Below are positions 12,501-25,114 of a stretch of DNA of 64,000 nucleotides, in pieces (the first letter of the stretch is position 1; each line of letters starts with the position of its first letter). This stretch comes from Gymnopilus junonius (lineage: Eukaryota > Basidiomycota > Agaricomycetes > Agaricales > Galerinaceae). Location: the NCBI GenBank assembly GCA_015501075.1, contig JADNYJ010000059.1, forward strand, positions 62,001 to 126,000, written 5' to 3'. Under the pieces are notes generated by a model, which searched no databases, had not been told where the DNA came from, and was given only the letters and a program-made list of their open reading frames with translations. Made by a program: the position numbers and the translations under genes.

Positions 12501-13502
12501 CATCTCCCAATTATCCCCACACGACAGCAGGTCATTCAACCTTGTGTCGCGGATAGGGTGAGCAAAGTGTGACCGATAAGTAAGCCAGATACGAGAAGTG
12601 AAATCAATGTAAAATACAGGCGGCCAATTGGCTGCTGGGTTGTACACATTTTTTGAGGATGGTCCTTGAGATTGGGAAAGAGAGGGGTCCACGGAGTTGA
12701 TAGAGGACGTGGATGACCGGAAGGAATGAGGAGACCCCGAACTCCTCCGATGGACAGCACCCACGTTAGCTTGCACCACTGTCGCTGCTGTGGGCTCATA
12801 CCCAGGGTGCTGCACCCCAAGCAACCAAATCGGGTCTGTACATTTATCAGGTTGCGCATCGCTGTCAAGCAAGTACCGCATAGCCTTGTCCAGATGCCCC
12901 TTTCCATGCTTTGCCGCCGTCAGCAGCGCAGACGAACTCTTGCCCTTGGGCGAGGTGTTCTGCGCCAGCAAAGTAGGCAAAGAGAGATCCGTGGTGGACG
13001 TGCTGAAGGTATGAGAGAACCACCCAGATAGCCGGGTGGGCAAATCGCCGATACGAGATGTGGAAGAGGCTGAGGAGTAAAGCGTCGGCAAGGCGTGGTG
13101 GTGTGATGTGTCGGGCGCCGAGGCCGCAGTCGGCGCGTTCGCGGGTCGTTCGGAGCGAGTGCGAGGGCGGGGTATACTCACAGGCTCGACGATCACTGGA
13201 GGCTCGTCCATATCCACTGACGAGTTGGCGTTATCGGGCGGAGGCGGCGGCATCGCCTTGTCCTTGTTAATCGAAAGAAACTTGCTTGTCTTCCTCGGCT
13301 TCGGTATCGAAGATTCGGGAGAGACCGAGGACGAACTGCTACTCGTCGTGCTCGGGCTTCCGGGTCCAGGATCTGTCACCGACTTGGCTCGGTCACGGTT
13401 CGTTTGTTTTTGCAGAAATCTGGGTAATTTGGAGGGTGCATGGCCGAGTCCTGGGGATGAAGGAGAAGGAGAAGGAGAATGTCGTGGGTTCTTGCTGGAC
13501 AT
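9574..13502 (-). CDS. ATG4: cysteine protease Atg4 (autophagy)
   Basis: Atg4 cleaves the C-terminus of the ubiquitin-like protein Atg8 to expose its glycine and later removes Atg8 from lipid. The gene starts at the ATG at 13502 with a Ser/Pro-rich tail of about 150 residues. The peptidase C54 domain contains the active Cys in [10 protein letters not shown], the regulatory stretch [15 protein letters not shown], the GVNPIYYES segment, and the catalytic Asp and His in FYLDPHNAR. The C-terminal part is unusually long, with acidic runs (around 10100-10560), Pro/Ser-rich blocks and a basic end reading [13 protein letters not shown] before the stop at 9574-9576. The reading frame breaks at about 11979-11988 (two missing bases), 11389-11391 (just after DPHNAR), 10330-10372 and 9819-9827. 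Every break is explained by a missing base and the family sequence resumes on the other side. I therefore read it as an intact gene with sequence errors, though a pseudogene is possible. Confidence 0.9.
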
Positions 13503-16500
13503 GAAGGGAAATCCTGCAAGAAGAAGAGAAGAAAATCAATCACACTGTTCTCGCAGAGCAATACTTCCCCATCACTTACTCGTAAACGTAAATGAACAGT
13601 ATGCGTGGCGATCAAAGGTCTAAGAAGGATGTGTGACACGACAACAAATCGAGCAGTTATTCAGACACTGAAAATGTTTCCCAGTAAGCTTCCCATGTGA
13701 AAGAATAAGAGAAAAACAAGAAGAACATGTCGAGTTTGCCCCGAAGCACGTTTTCGATCGAATCCCATCGCGCTTAACGCAATGCCATCACGAACAAGGG
13801 TAACCCAAAAGCCCAATCCTTCCACTCTTGCCCGGATATGAAGATGAATGTGGCACTCACCGTAGGTGGAACTAATATCCTCGGTGTCACTGATAAACAG
13901 CTGTACGGGGCCGCGGCGGAGATTGCGATCTGATAGTCTGATAGGTCTTGAAGTTGCAGAACGTGGCAAAAGCTGTCAGCACCTACAAATCAGCAAAAAT
14001 ACCTATCCTGACTCGACAGATGCTGCATACCCAGAAAACAACAGTGCAAGGCCCGAACTTGCCCGTTTTTCAACCAAAACCAAATTGAACCTCCCTCCGC
14101 GAGAAAGAAAGACGAAAACGAGTACAGAACAGGAAATAAAGATACCAGAGGAGAAGAAGAGAGATCAAGATGAGGGTGAGACAGAATGAAGAGCTCTGTT
14201 TGGCGTGGTCGGTGCCAATGCGCGGTGAGTGATGATGATGACAAAACTATCCAAATATGGGGATTGTGTGAACAAGCGTGAGCCCTTGGCTTCTTTGTTG
14301 ATCAACGGCACTTCGCCATCCCATCATATGTTTTGCTCTCTAGTTGAAATGTATGCGGTTAAAATTCCAATTTTTCTCCTGTATTTCATATAGTCTTCCT
14401 GATTTTTTTCTTCTCGTTTATTTTTTTCAGCCGCAGAATGCCATACAAATCCGATGGTATTCCGCCGGAGAACAGGACGAATGATTTAAGTTAGAACAGT
14501 TCTCCCACTAGCTGGGAGTGCTTAATTTTAAGATGTTGGTACCCAAGCATTGCAGATTAGAATATATAATTTTTACAAATACAGACCTGGAGATTCTTCC
14601 TTTTATTTGACATTCAAGACAACTTACAAAACTCTTCTCAAAATCATTTGCATTTGAGAAAGGGAGAGGCACGCAGGGAATTTATCTTCAACTCGTGTTT
14701 TTGAACATGAAGATGAGGCTTCTTGGCAGAAGGAATGCTTCATAAGACAGATATGTAGAAATAGCCATTTAATGTTTAATCGTATTTCAAATCCAAGATG
14801 CATGCAAGGAAAGAGGATAATACCCAACCTCCTAGATTACAAAGCAGTTATGTTAACGTTATCCGGGCCCACAGCACCTTAACAGTACTAAAGTTGTAGT
14901 ACAGGTTTCCAGAATCCAGAATTACTACGGAGCGCAGCCAGACTGGGAAATTTTAGGCTGGCTATATCTGAGACAGAGAGACAGAGAGACACCATAGTCT
15001 GCAGAACAGGCAGTACTTAGTAAAGCTGGGGGAGAGAAGCATCAGATCGAAGTCTGAAGACGATTTCCATTTCATGTATTTGCAATTTTGTATGTAATTG
15101 TTAATATTACGTAATTATATAAGTAATTAAATTTGTTTATTGAAACGTATCAAGTTGGATGCGCACCTGTAACCTATCCAAACCCACAGATCGTGTTCAA
15201 GAGGTTTATTCGAACTGCTTTATGTACAAGCCGTGGCCTACATGGTGTCTTTTAAATTTCGTGAGTAATTCCTTTTTACATTTCAATTTAATGACCTACG
15301 TGGAGTTGTCTCGAGATTTTCTGTAGATTTCCCTCAATTTTGCCACAATAAGTCGCTTCAGGGCTGATGAAGCGGTTTCAGCGCGTCGAAAATTTCGAAT
15401 ACATCCTCCTCTTACCTGCGATCGGCACCTCCGTGCTTCTCCACTAGTTGGATAGACTCCTCATGAAGGGTGTGAGTGGCTAGGTCCGACGTCGGTTGGA
15501 CGGGAAATCGAGATGAAGAGCCAAGTATTCACTTCTGGTCGTGATCAATGGACAGCTTTGGTCCACCGGAGCATATCCCGCGTTGATTAGTCTATTTCGT
15601 CTGTTAGCTTGGCGTTTGGGCGAAACAATTGACAGACCTTTCCTTAGGGAGGCTATAATATGCGACGAAAATGGCTTCGGGAGGCTGTAGCTGAGACTGG
15701 CTTCCGTCGGCTTCGCAATATCTGCCTGCTACCACAGAAATGGGTGTTGTACTTCCCCATCAGACTGCCCAATATCACTCATGTGGTGAATATGGCTTCA
15801 AATTATTGCTGCTGCATTCCCAAAGATCATTCGCTTCTGCCACGTTGAGCGGCGTCCAGGTCCCGCCAATCCCACCCGCTCGAACGCATATAGTCAAAAG
15901 TAGCATGCCCTTTCGTCGCGGATGTTACGAGGAAATTTTTCATTTCCATTCTTCCTTTGGTGGGGCTCTGCGTTCTTCAAAAAATTGAAACTTGGTGGTC
16001 GGACGTTAGCGGATAGGGACCCTGCTTATCTCGACTTTGAATAAAGAAACACTCACAGGTAATGATTCCAACACGCCACTCTTTACTCGGCTCACAACGT
16101 ATTCACAGTCTTGTTTTCTTCGGTCTCTCGTCGATCTCCATATCGCAAACCCTCCCCTGTGCTATGCACTGTCTGACCCATCGTGTCCAGGATAAAAACG
16201 GGTCAACCTCTGCCACCCCTATATTCTGATTCCTCCAAGCCAATCCCTTGTGTTCAGATGTGCCAGAATCCAGGTTCCGCCATTGCGATGACCTCCCCGA
16301 ACACTCGTCATGTGACAATATCAACGCCACACATTTCGACTAAAGAATCAGATTCACATAATGCCTGCTATATCGGCGTGAAGCTTTTGAGGGGGAATGG
16401 ATTCCGAAGGGAGCTTTGATAAGACCAGATAAGATGGATGTTACCTCCTCAGGGTGGTTACCGATATAAGGGATGATGGGTGCAGCTCAGTTTAGCTTGT

Positions 16501-19500
16501 CATTTGCAGCTTGGGCGAAAGCCTTTTATTGTCCAGGACTTGATATCTCCAGATGATAAAGCAAGCCAGGAAAAAAAGGACGTGAGAATCACTGCCTACA
16601 TGATAGCGGGTTTAGGCCATGTCGTAAGTATCTATCTCTCTAATCTTTTCCATTTTAACTTGTGTCAAATTCCCAGCTTCTGATTAAAATTGCGACCTGT
16701 CATCCTCAACATATTCTGCATCTCTGGACAGTACGTTGCCTCCTTAGTATCTCTAAATTAATGGCGTTTATATTTCTTTGTCAACCGACGGCTGCTTTCA
16801 AAACCAGAATGTTCGCGATGAACTGCAGTTTTTAAGTACTGAATCAGAAAGGTCAACCGGACCATACACGGCCGCACCGGGTCAGGGAAACCGAGAGATA
16901 TGCTCTGGACAGTCGATCTTGATTCCAAACCCTAGTAAGTAAAGACCTTCTCGAAGTCCGACCAAGCAAACCAGGTGACCCTTCGTCCCACCTAACCCTT
17001 TCTTAATTAGACCCGAATCTCTTGACAGGCCTCTCATTGGGGTCGCGAATCGCTGCTGCCAAGGAAACCACTTGACGGGGTTATTCGGCGCTGAGCCCCA
17101 CGCACGATAATCCTGGTGAAGATCTATTCTATGCCGTCAGGGATCTTCGAAGATGTGTAAACGAAAATACGCAGAAATAGCCTTCCTGCGGTACCGAGGG
17201 CAATGTATCTCCCTTGACTTTTTTAGGGTAGTTCGACTCGAACGGCATGCTTATAGTTTATCTGGGATAATTAGCCGAGGTGGGGCTGATCTTATTTCGT
17301 CTCGCTTACCTGGCAATCCTTATCTGGAACACGTTCCTTTGTATGGTAAGTGACTCCTTCAGGTTGCATCGGTTTTTGCTTGATATTCATTAACTATCAA
17401 TATTAAATAGCATGCGCTAGATAGCGTACTGCTTATTCTCCTTCAGCATTCTAATTTCGTATTTTTTCCATCAGGGAGGGCAACGATACTTTTCTATGGA
17501 CTCAATGTTTTTTCCACCGTAGGCTTTATCCTCCTTCGGCAGCATCAACTCGAGTCGCCTCCATCACACAAAGATTTCTCCCCTTCGCGTAATGGAACCA
17601 CATATTTTCCGTGGGAATTCTTAGACCTTTTCCTTCACCTACACTTGTTGGCATCAATTTTCTTCTCGCCTGCGACCTGTGTTCCTGCCCTTTTACTTTG
17701 AACTTTGAAGTGTCAGAGATATACTTATAGCGACAGCAGGATATTTGACACGTCCACAAGAATCCAAACTGTTTTTACCAATAGACTCGCCTGGACTTGC
17801 TACATTTCTAAGTAGCGTCTTCCATCCTCTGCCCCTTGTACGAACGTTCATTTCGCCCCTGATTCGGTCTCAAATCTACCCGGTCTTCGGATGTATTCTT
17901 AAGTTATTCCGCGAGCCATCCAGCACGTAACAGCACTTGACCATCTGAATTCATAACGTATCTTCGCCGTCAAGCACGGCGTGTTGGAACGCCTGTTGAA
18001 TCCCTATCCTTGGCGTGCCCTTGATCTATTAGGATTCCGGTGATATTGATGATAGCCAGTCATCCACTTCCGCTCAAGAGCTGTATCGCACGTCTCTCGA
18101 CGCCAAAGTTCAGTCAATCTAATATGACACTCTAATACAATACAATATACCTGTCCCGTCCGTTTGCCTCACGATTGGTCTTCTTGTTTCCTTTGTTCCC
18201 AGCTGATCCCTCCCGTATTGGACTGTATTTAGAACCGCAGACCAAAATAAACCACTCAAGTGATTTTACAGCAGATTATCTACTATTCCTGCATTTTAAA
18301 GAGGTTGTTTACAGTAGTTACGAGCTGCGCCAAGCTTTACTTCAGCCTATCTGCCGTCGACAATGCCCGACGACGACGAGTATTCCAGCAATTGAGGTCG
18401 CACCTTTTGTCATCAGGAATCTTTTGACACGTAGCTGTATCTACCACACCGGAATTATCAACCTCGCATGTGTGTCCTTTCGTAGTTTTCTTGACTGGTC
18501 TCATCATCATTGTTCTGGCACATTCAGAAGTGAGGTTCTTATCAATCAGCTGGCATCGCCCCGGCCCACCAATGATGGCATTAAAAACCACCTTATTGGC
18601 ACCTCAGGCACGAAGGTCAACAGTCCTTGGGATTCTTCTAACCCTCTTTACGATCTCATTAAACATTGTCTCTCAAATTCCAAAGATTTCAGGTCGCATC
18701 TAGGGTCATTTCGGGACTTCACTATTTCCGGGAAACATAGATGTAGACGGGCGTCAACTTTTTGGCCATGAGGCTGTGAACGTGGCCCTACTGTTCAAAA
18801 TTTCAGGGCGTTGCTCGAATTCTGGAATGCTTCCCATAGGTTACGAATGGGGTGCTCACATTGGGCTGCTGTAAAAGGCAGATAGGAACGCGCACACGAC
18901 GCGCTTTGTCGCATCTCAAGCCATGTGCATGTGAGCGAGCGTATTATCTTTGCACACCATTTCTTCACTTAATTTTAACTTTCTTTCGCATCATGTAATT
19001 CTCAAAATATTGCGATAAAAAAGAAAGAAACCCGGGTAAAGGGGTTCTCCACGATCTTACAGACAAGCTATTCTGGCGTCCAATGAATAGCAGAAAATAG
19101 TGATGTGCGTTTCTGGACGAACGCGGTCCGCAGGCAAGTATGCAAGTGAATATTACTCATTCTACTCTAGTCAGTTCGCCAGATACATGAATTGAAATTC
19201 CAGCTCTGGATGGGGGTGTAAGTAGTACTTCTTTTAAACAAATCCTGGTACACAAAATTCGAAAAGACAGTCGGGAAAGAAACTACAATCCGTGGTCATT
19301 GGCTTGACTGAGAAATGATCTGCAGGCGACGTAAGATATGTCCACGTCTGTCTTTTTTGGCAAAGGTTAGAACTGACAGCTACATTTGAATCAAATGATT
19401 AAATCCTCAGACTTTTGCCATCATTGAATAGTATGCTGTATGTAATACCGACGGGCATTAATGTGCGTGCGATCAGGAAAAACTACCATCAAGTGAACGG

Positions 19501-20428
19501 AAAAGGGGAGGCCTTTCATCCCGAAAGTGGAATAATTGACGCAGCCGCTTCGTCACTTAGAAGAGGGCCCATGCGTCGTGGGAATCTGCCGTTAACGAAC
19601 TTGACATTGAATCCCGTATTTTCTCATGTGCCTTTCCCTCAAACTCTCAGGGCCAGTATCGGTCCTCGCATCCTCCTCCCGTTGCCTTGTGTTTCCGGCA
19701 AGTATGCTTAGGTTTCGACGACCATGGCATCTGAAATGACCCTTTTAAAGCTCCGTTACTACCAACGGAGCATAACGATCGCTTTGTGGATGTAGGGGTG
19801 AGGTAAGTAGTGTACCTTCAAACAGTGCTGAGCCCTGTCCACGTCAAACTGTCGTTTTTTCTCTGTGATTCACTCTGAATTCTGTAGGCTGGTTGGAAGG
19901 TAAGATCATTTCTCCCGAGATTGATATTCAAGATACTCAATTTTTCGGGAAGACCGCTGGACAAGCCTTGTGATGCCACCTAATTCAACTCAGTTACAGT
20001 ACGAAGGCTCTCAGTGAACGCGTGCGATCCGAGAAGCAATCCTGTTATCTTACCCACCACGTGATGGAATCCGCAAATAAATCTGGACGCGAGGCTCTTT
20101 CATAGCTTTGCCGCTCTTTCAGCCTTCGCTACACTGGTCCGACTTCGTAGGGTCAAGGATCGCGTGCGGATATCGTGATTTTCCCCTTGCCGCTCCTTCA
20201 GGCCGGCGCAAGTTCCTAAATAGTTCCCGTGTTCTAGGGTTGGCTATTATCATCGAGGAACCCGATGCCTCACCTCTCTGATTCGGTTGCTTCTATTCCC
20301 GATCATATATCTGTACCTGCCTGCCATTTTCAAACCTCGTAAAACGATGGCATGACCGGAAGTAAGTGGCCTTGTCAATCCCAGGATCTGTATCGCGCTT
20401 CCACACTCGGAGAAGCGACTTTGCTTCA
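13503..20428. other. 6.9-kb gene-poor region
   Basis: The first ~700 bases are probably the 5' UTR and promoter of atg4. Beyond that no intact gene can be supported. AT-rich DNA fills 14300-15150, including an AGAC microsatellite near 14970-14993. Between about 15350 and 18800 there are coding-like islands without intact frames: an ORF at 15660-15848, a frame at 17153-17353, a hydrophobic stretch at 17520-17700, and a hydrophobic 77-codon frame at 18470-18703. They could be remnants of decayed genes, but I recognise no family. The last kilobase is upstream sequence of the secreted-protein gene. Confidence 0.35.
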
Positions 20429-20436
20429 TATAAAAG
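20429..20436 (+). promoter_or_regulatory. TATA box of secreted-protein gene
   Basis: TATAAAAG stands 79 bases before the ATG at 20515, a normal distance for a fungal TATA promoter. A strong TATA box suits a gene that is switched on at high level in a particular stage. Confidence 0.6.
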
Positions 20437-20514
20437 CCCAAACTGTCCCGCCCGGAACAGGTCAGGACCAAGTTCTCTCCCAGCGAGCTTTGTGCACCTC
20501 CCCCTCTCACGAAT

Positions 20515-22213
20515 ATGCCTTCCTTTAATCGACTTATTTCCGTCATTACCTTGGCGGTCACTGTTAGTGGTAAGTTCTTCATCATTTACTTTTTGACAAC
20601 GTAGTAACCATCCTTGAAGCGACAAGTGTCCACATTGTGCCACCTGCATCGAAGGGCACATGGTTCAACCCGGCCGCCGTTGTGGACCTCAATAGCACCA
20701 TTACCGACTCCGACTCCATTGTTAACACGGCTTTGGTTGTGAACCAGACAGCTAGTGCTGCTGGCGCGACAGACCCCAACCAACCTATCCCTCAAACGCA
20801 GGTCACCGCCGTCGACGGTACGCTAACAGCAGCTGGTAGCGGCGACGGCACCTCCAGCAATACCACGAGCTCGCGTCGTTCCATAGTATTCTCGCGCTCT
20901 CCATCCGACTACGAGGAAGTTTTCACCGGGTCTGGAACTGGTCCCAGCGACCACGATGCTTCTATCCAAGGCACTGCTTACTTGACTTTCGGACTGGTTG
21001 ACAACTCAACTTACAATGTCGACGCCTGTCTTTCTTTCTGTGATAGCGTCGAAGAGTGCGGTAACTGTCATTCTTAATATAACTGTTTGGTAAGAGGCTT
21101 ATCATTTTTTGATCCCAGTGTTTGCCAACTTGTTCTACGAACACAACAATCCTGGGCTTGATACAGAATTCTCTAACCTAAAGTGCGCTCTATATGCCGA
21201 TGTACACAGTGCGGCGGAGAAGCTCAACTTCGGAGGTCAACAACTTGCTCCCCTTCCAGCTGGACTTACGTTCATCCAAGATTCCAGCGGCTGGTCTTCG
21301 AAGACTCTTGTTGATCCGCCTACTCCTGATGGCTATGAACTCGTCTTTGGTCCCACCAATGGTGCCAACAACGCACCCGGAGTATGTGTGTTTACACTCG
21401 TTGTAATTCGTCCGCTGATCACTTTCATTAGTACATGGGATTCGCTTTCCTCGACAGGTACGATGTAGAGGCCTGCGCTGAGCAGTGCAACCAGCGTGGA
21501 GCGGACTCCGCGGGTGGTGCTTGCCAATTCTTCAATATCTGGCGTGCTGTTGTGAATGGAAATCCAACTACATACACTTGCAGTATGGTGCGTTCCAACT
21601 CCTTGACATACCTTGGGACTAGATATCATTTTAACTTTTAATTGCAGTACTTCATCCCTGCCGACGAGTCCACAGCCGTCAACACGGGCAGGGCGACCTC
21701 CAAGTCACCTTCTCCCGTGGCTACGCGCGTAAGAACTTTATTGTCGACGGAACCTTTGAAGCTTTCAACGAGTGTGATGATTTCTGTTTCGACACCCAGG
21801 ACGCCAACTGGATCGGTACCAGCCCAACAGGAGGAACCCTTGATGCCACAATCTTCTTCTTCCAGCCGTTCGCTCACAACGGCAATGCTGTCGCCCTCCT
21901 TGGGTCCGCCACAGGAGTTGATGCCCTTCCCGGCACGCTCACTTACGCTCGCCCGCTTGCCACGGAACCCGGCAAGAGCTACCAGATCAGCTTCTTCCAG
22001 GCCAGCTCTTTCAGTCCTCCCGACGAAGAAGCTCCCGCTTTCATTGATGTCGTTTGGAATGGCGAGACTGTGACCACTTTCAAGCCCGGTTTCGCCAACT
22101 TTGAGTTCCTCTCCGTTGACGTCGTTGCCAAAGGAAGTGACACCCTCGCATTCCATGGAGGTGCTGCACCTGCATGGTCTTTCATTGATGATGTCACAGT
22201 CTTCCAGCTCTAA
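20515..22213 (+). CDS. secreted Cys-containing protein, beta-sandwich C-terminus
   Basis: This is an extracellular protein of about 480 residues with short introns; the first is only about 36 bases (20570-20605). The N-terminus (MPSFNRLISVITLAVTVS) is a signal-peptide-like hydrophobic stretch. A Ser/Thr/Asn-rich region with several N-glycosylation sequons follows. A middle part has paired cysteines (ACLSFCDSVEEC, ACAEQCNQRG), resembling PAN/apple-like repeats. The C-terminal ~150 residues (from NFIVDGTFEAF to SFIDDVTVFQL) look like a carbohydrate-binding-type jelly roll. Similar mushroom proteins are often labelled fruit-body-specific, which is only a weak hint. Frame is lost at 21686-21688 (GGG) in the last exon. 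One added base restores GQGDLQVTFSRGYARK and the rest of the domain. It stands alone, with no operon-like partner. Confidence 0.8.
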
Positions 22214-22807
22214 GCGCAATGATCTCTAAATACTTATTGTCCCTGTAGTCTTTTCTTTACACGGGTCGTTAGGCAGCGATCATTTTGATAGTTTTGGCTA
22301 TGCTTTGTATTTAATGAGCTATCGAAAATATTCCGAACTTGCTTTATCTTTTCTTCTTCATATGAAAACAGCGTGAAATAATTGTACTTACATATGGCCG
22401 AAATATATAGAAAGAAGCCATATGAAGCGGCGAGGACGCACTTGTTCCACGTCAAGTCAACATTTTTGACGCGAAGCCACGCGGGGGATCGATATAGACG
22501 GGCCTTTGTCGCCATCTGCAGGCCCGATCTTATTCTAGGACACTATCATTTACTCAGCTTATATAGTTCCCATATAGTCCTCGCTGATCAGACCTAGAGG
22601 CAGCTCATCTGATCATAAACTTCCGAAGAACAAGGTATCAAGGGCAAAACCTTGCATGCTTTACACGTCAAAAGCAGAATGATGCAGATGCAAGGGAATT
22701 GGCAGAAACTTTAAGCAGTCTGGAGACCTTCGCTTTCAAATATACACTATAGAAAGGCGATCTTCGAATAGGCCCTCCTGACACGTTCACTGAATGTCGC
22801 CGGCCCT
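22214..22807. other. intergenic spacer
   Basis: This is AT-rich DNA between the secreted-protein gene and the left target duplication of the foldback element. Only short overlapping frames are present and no gene is seen. Confidence 0.4.
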
Positions 22808-22860
22808 CTTTAGGTATGCTTGTCCGATTGGGGAATTATTCCCCGGAAAATTTTACTGTA

Positions 22861-23155
22861 GCGCAGAAAATTGTCTCAACATCTATCTAGAGTTTGTAAA
22901 ATTAAGAGTAGTGCGCGGAATAAAATCACCTACCCGAGATGTGGTTTTACTGCGCGGGAACCCGAATTCATTGCGCAGTAAAGTCAAGCCAGTGCGCAGA
23001 TTGAATTACCAGTGCGCGGAAAAAAAGTATGCTGCGCGGAAGTAAAATAAGTCCGCGCAGAATTTTCTTGAGTGCGCGGAAATTTTTCCCTCATCCCGCA
23101 GAAAAGCTTCAGGTGTGCCGAATCTTATCCAAGTTTTTAGAGTTCACCTGTGCGC
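22861..23155. repeat. GCGC array, left arm, about 20-bp period
   Basis: A core TGCGCGGA or TGCGCAGA recurs with GCGC starting at 22861, 22913, 22952, 22973, 22994, 23014, 23034, 23055, 23074 and 23152. From 22952 to 23074 the steps are 21, 21, 20, 20, 21 and 19 bases, close to two turns of B-DNA. The sequence between the cores is AT-rich and poorly conserved. This is the layout expected for stacked protein-binding sites on one face of the helix, plausibly for the transposase. Confidence 0.8.
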
Positions 23156-23222
23156 AATGTGCAGGACCCTGCCGGCACGGCAAGATTATATAATTAATCT
23201 CCGATCGGCTACAGGCACGTCC

Positions 23223-23678
23223 GGTCCGGTCGAATTGGTGACAATCTTTAGTGATGATGAACGAACACCGGAGTCCAGACCCGTTCCAGTGCGCCGATCC
23301 GATACTAGTGGCTCTGCAAGACCTATGGACAGCATCCGTGGCAAGTTCAACCACTCTCTTTTGTTCCTTGAGGATGATAGTCCATGGCATTAGCTGGAGC
23401 CATCATTACCCTGGACCACGGGTGTTGCTCTCTCTGACTCATCCCTGGCATTCTCGAGCAACTGCAGTACGGCAGATTCAGTATATGATATGACACTCCT
23501 TTAATTACATGCTCTTTTCTACAGTAATCTACATTCCTTACATGCCAATCAAATATAATACGTTGCCAATATTCAGCTCTGAATCAACAATACACGATAG
23601 CTTGCTAATCAGATGGCGACCTACTCGAACACTTGAGGTTTCTCATCAACCTCAGATTGTCACCAATTCGACCGGACC
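23223..23678. repeat. inner 25-bp inverted repeat
   Basis: GGTCCGGTCGAATTGGTGAC with five further bases (23223-23247) is matched exactly in inverse at 23654-23678. It lies inside the foldback element but off-centre: about 300 bases follow the right copy before the right outer arm begins, while only about a dozen precede the left copy. The extra 300 bases (23679-23973) may be a later insertion. Confidence 0.7.
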
Positions 23679-24031
23679 AGATCAGCTAAGATAAGATTAC
23701 GGTACGATAATTATCTGTGTTCCCCACCCACCCATATGTGGCCCCGAGACTGCGTGTCCCCGTTCTCAATCATTACTGCACGTTTTTCCGAGCTTGAAGT
23801 TTTGTCGCATTTTTGAGATGCCATGCCGTCGACTCAAGTCATTTATCCGGCCATCGCGGTGCGATGAACCCAGTGTCTAATCCCTACAAAGGGTGGGAAG
23901 AATGAAAGCCGGTAGTTCAAGTTGCTGTAATAAGTATGCACGTGACATTGAAAAATCTTGAGCTATGCCGGTCAGCCGATCGGAGATCAATTATATAATC
24001 TTGCCGTGCCGGCAAGATCTTGAATTATTGC

Positions 24032-24285
24032 GCGCAATTGAACTAGAACGGTTTTGACAAGACTCTATGCACCTGAAGCTTTTCTGCGGGATCAACAAAA
24101 GATTTCCGCGCACTCAGAAAAATTCTGCGTGCACTGATTTTTTTTCCGCGCAACTTATTGACATCACCGCGCCACGATTTCGGGTCTCCGCGCAGTAAAA
24201 ACACTTCTCGGGGTATATGATTTTATTTCACGCATTACTCTTAGTTTTACAAATCTTAGATAGATGTTGTCAAGGATTTCTGCGC
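24032..24285. repeat. GCGC array, right arm, about 20-bp period
   Basis: This is the mirror of the left array, with fewer copies. GCGC (or GCGT) starts at 24032, 24108, 24127, 24148, 24169, 24190 and 24282. From 24108 to 24190 the steps are 19, 21, 21 and 21 bases. The cores are in the opposite orientation (TCCGCGCA), as expected for an inverted arm. The arm is slightly shorter than its partner. Confidence 0.75.
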
Positions 24286-24338
24286 TACCGAAAAGTTTTC
24301 CGGGGAATAATTCCCCAATCGGACAAGCATACTTTAGG

Positions 24339-25114
24339 CTCCGTGTTAGAATACGCCAGGTAGATGTTTGGCATCTTCATAAATAGTTTGCATCTTTCGA
24401 GATTATACATAGTAGATTGGCGGAGTCGAACGCTTTATGTCTATTAGCAGGTGAGATGCGGCCCGGGAGAGGGATTCTCTGACTCTGATTAGTAGTCACT
24501 ACAGTTTTGAGGAGGTGCTTGTTAATATTGTCCTTGAAGTTTAAAACTAGTAACTAGTAATGATTTTATGGATGGAATTAGCAATAGGCGCTCTGCTACA
24601 TGGTAAAGTGGTCATCCTTTTCGTCAACTTGCTTAGCCGATGGCCGCATATGAAGGCATACATTTAACTTTAAGGCTGCTTGAATGTTGATGTAGCACTG
24701 GAAAAATTAAAACTGACTGATGAGAAGCAAGGTCTTTTCGTGTTCGCTATAACACCCCTCCATTGTCTAACGTTGCTCCAACGCCTGCTAATGTACAAGT
24801 CTATTTTAGGCTCATCCGACAGGATAAGCGCCTAATATTGGTCCACTGGCAGGGTTGGTGAAGCTCCTCTAAAGAATCTCATCCGTCTTTCATTTTTTTA
24901 TCTCTGCCCCTTAATATTTTCTATAAATTTGTTGTACAATTGAAATAAACATTGAAGGATACCTAAACGGGCCTTCAAGCGCAGCGTGTTAACCGGCCAA
25001 TGCCGAGCGACCAATTTAAGTAATCAATTTTAATCGCGTCGCGCGTTCTTGGACGCGTCAATCTTCTTCTTGTCTTCTTCTACACCCTTTTTCATTGCAT
25101 AATCCCTAAACTAC
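24339..25114. other. intergenic spacer
   Basis: AT-rich spacer downstream of the foldback element. A CT-rich run (TTCTTCTTGTCTTCTTC, near 25062-25080) lies just before the next ATG and is typical of fungal core promoters. No gene is seen. Confidence 0.4.

Larger units (their letters stand above)
22815..24331. mobile_element. 1517-bp foldback transposable element
   Basis: Long inverted arms (about 22815-23210 and 23974-24331) share TATGCTTGTCCGATTGG at their tips, followed by the near-palindrome GGGGAATTATTCCCC. The 7-bp sequence CTTTAGG directly flanks both ends (22808-22814 and 24332-24338) and reads as a target-site duplication. The arms are diverged but alignable along their whole length. 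Each carries a periodic array of GCGC motifs, and each ends with a shared segment containing GCCGGCACGGCAAG. The interior has a second inverted pair (23223-23247 and 23654-23678). No transposase frame is visible, so the element is probably non-autonomous and would need an enzyme encoded elsewhere. The 7-bp duplication does not point clearly to one superfamily. Confidence 0.85.

Noticed and set aside
18175..18771. 198-codon plus-strand frame
   Set aside because: The overlapping alternative frame is more protein-like, no family is recognised in either, and there is no clear intron or start context.
22861..23155. GCGC array as a CRISPR
   Set aside because: Cores are about 8 bp with about 12-bp spacers, the host is a eukaryote, and the array is part of an inverted transposable element.
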